Assembly: GCF_019402445.1 (NCBI RefSeq)
Contig: NZ_SRZM01000369.1
Coordinates: 1-7,623, forward strand
Origin: Brachyspira pilosicoli
Lineage (GTDB): Bacteria > Spirochaetota > Brachyspiria > Brachyspirales > Brachyspiraceae
DNA length: 7,623 nucleotides
Direction of reading: 5' to 3'
How positions within the stretch are numbered: position 1 is the first letter of the stretch; each line of letters begins with the position of its first letter. Below, one piece after another: positions 6,088 through 7,623 of the stretch. The position numbers were made by a program, and so were the translations under genes. The notes under the pieces are model-generated. The model was not told the DNA's origin, made no database searches, and saw only the letters and a program-made list of their open reading frames with translations.

Positions 6088-6966
6088 ATGATTAATGAAG
6101 ATATAATAAAATTAAAAAAAGAGTTATTTGAGGGAGAATATTCTGATATATTAAAAGCAATATCTTCTTCAAATACTTTTTTGGCTAAATCAACTATAGA
6201 ATCTTATTTAAGAGAGTTTAGTGCAGATAATAATAAAAGAAAGCTTAATGCTATAGAGTTATTTGTATCGGAATATTCAAAGCTTCATTATTATGATGAT
6301 GGGAGTGTGATAAAAGTTATAGATGAATTATTTAAAAATAAAACTATTAACTCTATTAAAAATATCTCTTTCGATACGAATATAAATAATGCTTTACTAT
6401 ATGGGGATTTTGTAAGATTTATTTTTGCTTTATATTTTGGTAAGTATCAAGATGAATTAAATATAATAATAAAATATATTTATGAATCTATATCTGTAAT
6501 ATCGCATAATTTGGTATCTAATTTTGAGAAAGATAAAATGAATACAATAAAATCTTCCTCTGTGTATAGAAATATTTTCGATGTACTTGCTTTATTTTCA
6601 GAGATGGCAGGAGATGCTAGAAGCAGGGCAGAGGTTATGCATTATAAAAGTTATATTACTGCTAATGTTATGCAAGACTATAGGGCATTGATTGGACCTG
6701 ATTTGATAAAAACAGCAATTTGTTTTGAAGAGATTGATGATAATGAAAAGGCAATAAATATATATAAGTCAATAACTAGTGATTTTGAATGCGTACTTTC
6801 ATCTATTGTGTATGGTAACTATAAAGAAGAAGATAGAGATGAAGATTATATATCTTTAGTATCATTATGGCAGGCTTATGACGGCATTCAGAGAATAGAA
6901 AATACTAATGCATATGAAGAGAAAATGGATATAATAGAAAAATCAATACATAAAATTATTTCGTAA
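6088..6966 (+). CDS. Uncharacterised 292-residue protein, co-oriented with the Rrf2 gene
   Basis: I do not recognise this protein. It begins 5 nt after the stop of the Rrf2 gene, with only a weak ribosome site (AAGAG about 10 nt upstream), so it is probably translated by coupling and co-transcribed with the regulator. The sequence reads as soluble and mostly alpha-helical, with no signal peptide, no long hydrophobic segment and only two cysteines (C212, C235), not arranged as a metal motif. The stretch around 207-236 (IKTAICFEEIDDNEKAINIY and on) resembles one tetratricopeptide-type helix pair, and other parts could be degenerate helical repeats. SDIL, YSKLHYYDD and SEMAGDARSRAEVMHYKSYI are the most distinctive stretches. 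Codon use matches the neighbours. A binding or scaffold role would fit helical repeats, but nothing in the sequence proves a function. Confidence 0.85.
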   Translation: MINEDIIKLKKELFEGEYSDILKAISSSNTFLAKSTIESYLREFSADNNKRKLNAIELFVSEYSKLHYYDDGSVIKVIDELFKNKTINSIKNISFDTNINNALLYGDFVRFIFALYFGKYQDELNIIIKYIYESISVISHNLVSNFEKDKMNTIKSSSVYRNIFDVLALFSEMAGDARSRAEVMHYKSYITANVMQDYRALIGPDLIKTAICFEEIDDNEKAINIYKSITSDFECVLSSIVYGNYKEEDRDEDYISLVSLWQAYDGIQRIENTNAYEEKMDIIEKSIHKIIS

Positions 6967-7623
6967 TTATTTTTTTATTATTATCAGCAAGAGATGAATA
7001 TATGATTCCAAGTAATATTAAAACTCCGCCTATTATTTGTGCTATATATGGTTTTTCATGAAGTAAAATAATAGCACCAACTGTAGAGAAAAAAGGCACA
7101 GAATCATATATTATGCTTGCTTTCATTGCACCTATTTTGGATACTGCTATATTCCAAAATATAAATCCCAAAGCTGAAGGAAATATACCAATATATATAA
7201 GCACAATAGCAGAATTAAAGTTTAGAATATGTGCTTGATTGTTAATATATTTAGGAATCATTAATATTGCTAACGGAATAAGCCCTATTGCTACCATGAG
7301 ATAGAAAAAAGTTGTTTGAGGGAAGTCTTTTGGTTTAACCCTTAATGTTAGAGTATATACTGCAAATAATATTACAGCGAAAATCATATATAAATCGCCT
7401 ATAGAAAATTTTAATTTGCTAATAACTTCTATGCTTCCTTTAGTGAGTAATATAATAACACCTAAAATAATTATAAATAATCCTTGTTTTTGAGCTTTGC
7501 TTAAATGTTTTTTCCATAGAACTCTACTTATCAAAGCGATTATAATAGGGGATAATGTTGCTATCAAAGACATATTAGTGGCATTAGAAGTATGAGCTGC
7601 CAAATATACAAAAGTATTAAAAA
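6956..7623 (-). CDS. EamA/DMT-superfamily membrane transporter, 5' end missing
   Basis: The reading frame is open to the right edge, so the true start lies outside the window; the TTG at 7601-7603 is an internal leucine codon. About 222 codons are visible and cover the end of the first EamA repeat and the whole second one. About seven hydrophobic segments can be seen, including SLIATLSPIIIALISRVLW, GLFIIILGVIILL, DLYMIFAVILFAVYTLTL, FFYLMVAIGLIPLAILMI, AIVLIYIGIFPSALGFIFW, VPFFSTVGAIILL and IIGGVLILLGIIYSSL. Family hallmarks are the TSNATNMSLIATLSP segment and its second-repeat counterpart GAMKASIIYDSVPFFSTVGAIILLHE. Such proteins export or exchange small metabolites across the inner membrane; the substrate cannot be read from the sequence. 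Its last 11 bp overlap the end of the converging unknown gene, and no clear terminator lies between them. Confidence 0.9.
   Translation of the reverse strand, partial: FNTFVYLAAHTSNATNMSLIATLSPIIIALISRVLWKKHLSKAQKQGLFIIILGVIILLTKGSIEVISKLKFSIGDLYMIFAVILFAVYTLTLRVKPKDFPQTTFFYLMVAIGLIPLAILMIPKYINNQAHILNFNSAIVLIYIGIFPSALGFIFWNIAVSKIGAMKASIIYDSVPFFSTVGAIILLHEKPYIAQIIGGVLILLGIIYSSLADNNKKIITK

Noticed and set aside
6954..6968. Weak inverted repeat AATTA...TAATT followed by T-rich DNA as a terminator between the convergent genes
   Set aside because: The stem is only 5 bp, all A-T, and lies within both coding ends, so it is too weak to call.

Overview
The window looks like chromosomal DNA from an AT-rich bacterium. 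Codon use leans strongly to A/T-ending codons, Shine-Dalgarno sites are good (AAGGAG types) and TGA is not needed as a sense codon. The overall style suggests a spirochaete of the Brachyspira type, but that assignment is an impression from composition and protein style, not a proven identification.

Layout. (1) 1-113: leader and probable promoter of secA. (2) 114-3050 (+): a full-length secA, the ATPase motor of the Sec protein export pathway, ending in a bidirectional hairpin terminator (3075-3109) and a short hexanucleotide repeat. (3) 3142-5536, all on the minus strand: read in transcription order, a zinc-type macrodomain ADP-ribosylhydrolase (5536-4760), a class M sirtuin (SirTM; 4747-3893) that begins 12 nt after it, and then, behind its own promoter, a YwnB-like NAD(P)-binding oxidoreductase (3777-3142). 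(4) 5663-6966 (+): a divergent Rrf2-family regulator followed after 5 nt by a 292-residue protein that I do not recognise. (5) 6956-7623 (-): an EamA/DMT-family membrane transporter, cut by the right edge and overlapping the unknown gene tail-to-tail by 11 bp.

The most interesting content is the central block. The promoters of the macrodomain-sirtuin pair and of the YwnB-like gene carry the same two-operator design. An upstream palindrome holds the -35 box (TTGACA) in its spacer, and a second palindrome covers the predicted transcription start. All four palindromes share the arms TTGTAAT / ATTACAA (one arm has a single mismatch) separated by 7 bp. The -35 operators of the two promoters are identical over 20 nt, and the start-site operators match at 20 of 22 positions. 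With a divergent Rrf2 gene next to one pair, the simplest reading is a local regulon: a thiol-type Rrf2 repressor (C32, C100; no three-cysteine iron-sulfur motif) controlling a reversible protein ADP-ribosylation module and an NAD(P) oxidoreductase. The known SirTM-macrodomain systems are coupled to a lipoylated GcvH-like carrier and a lipoate ligase; neither is in this window, so the substrate here is open.
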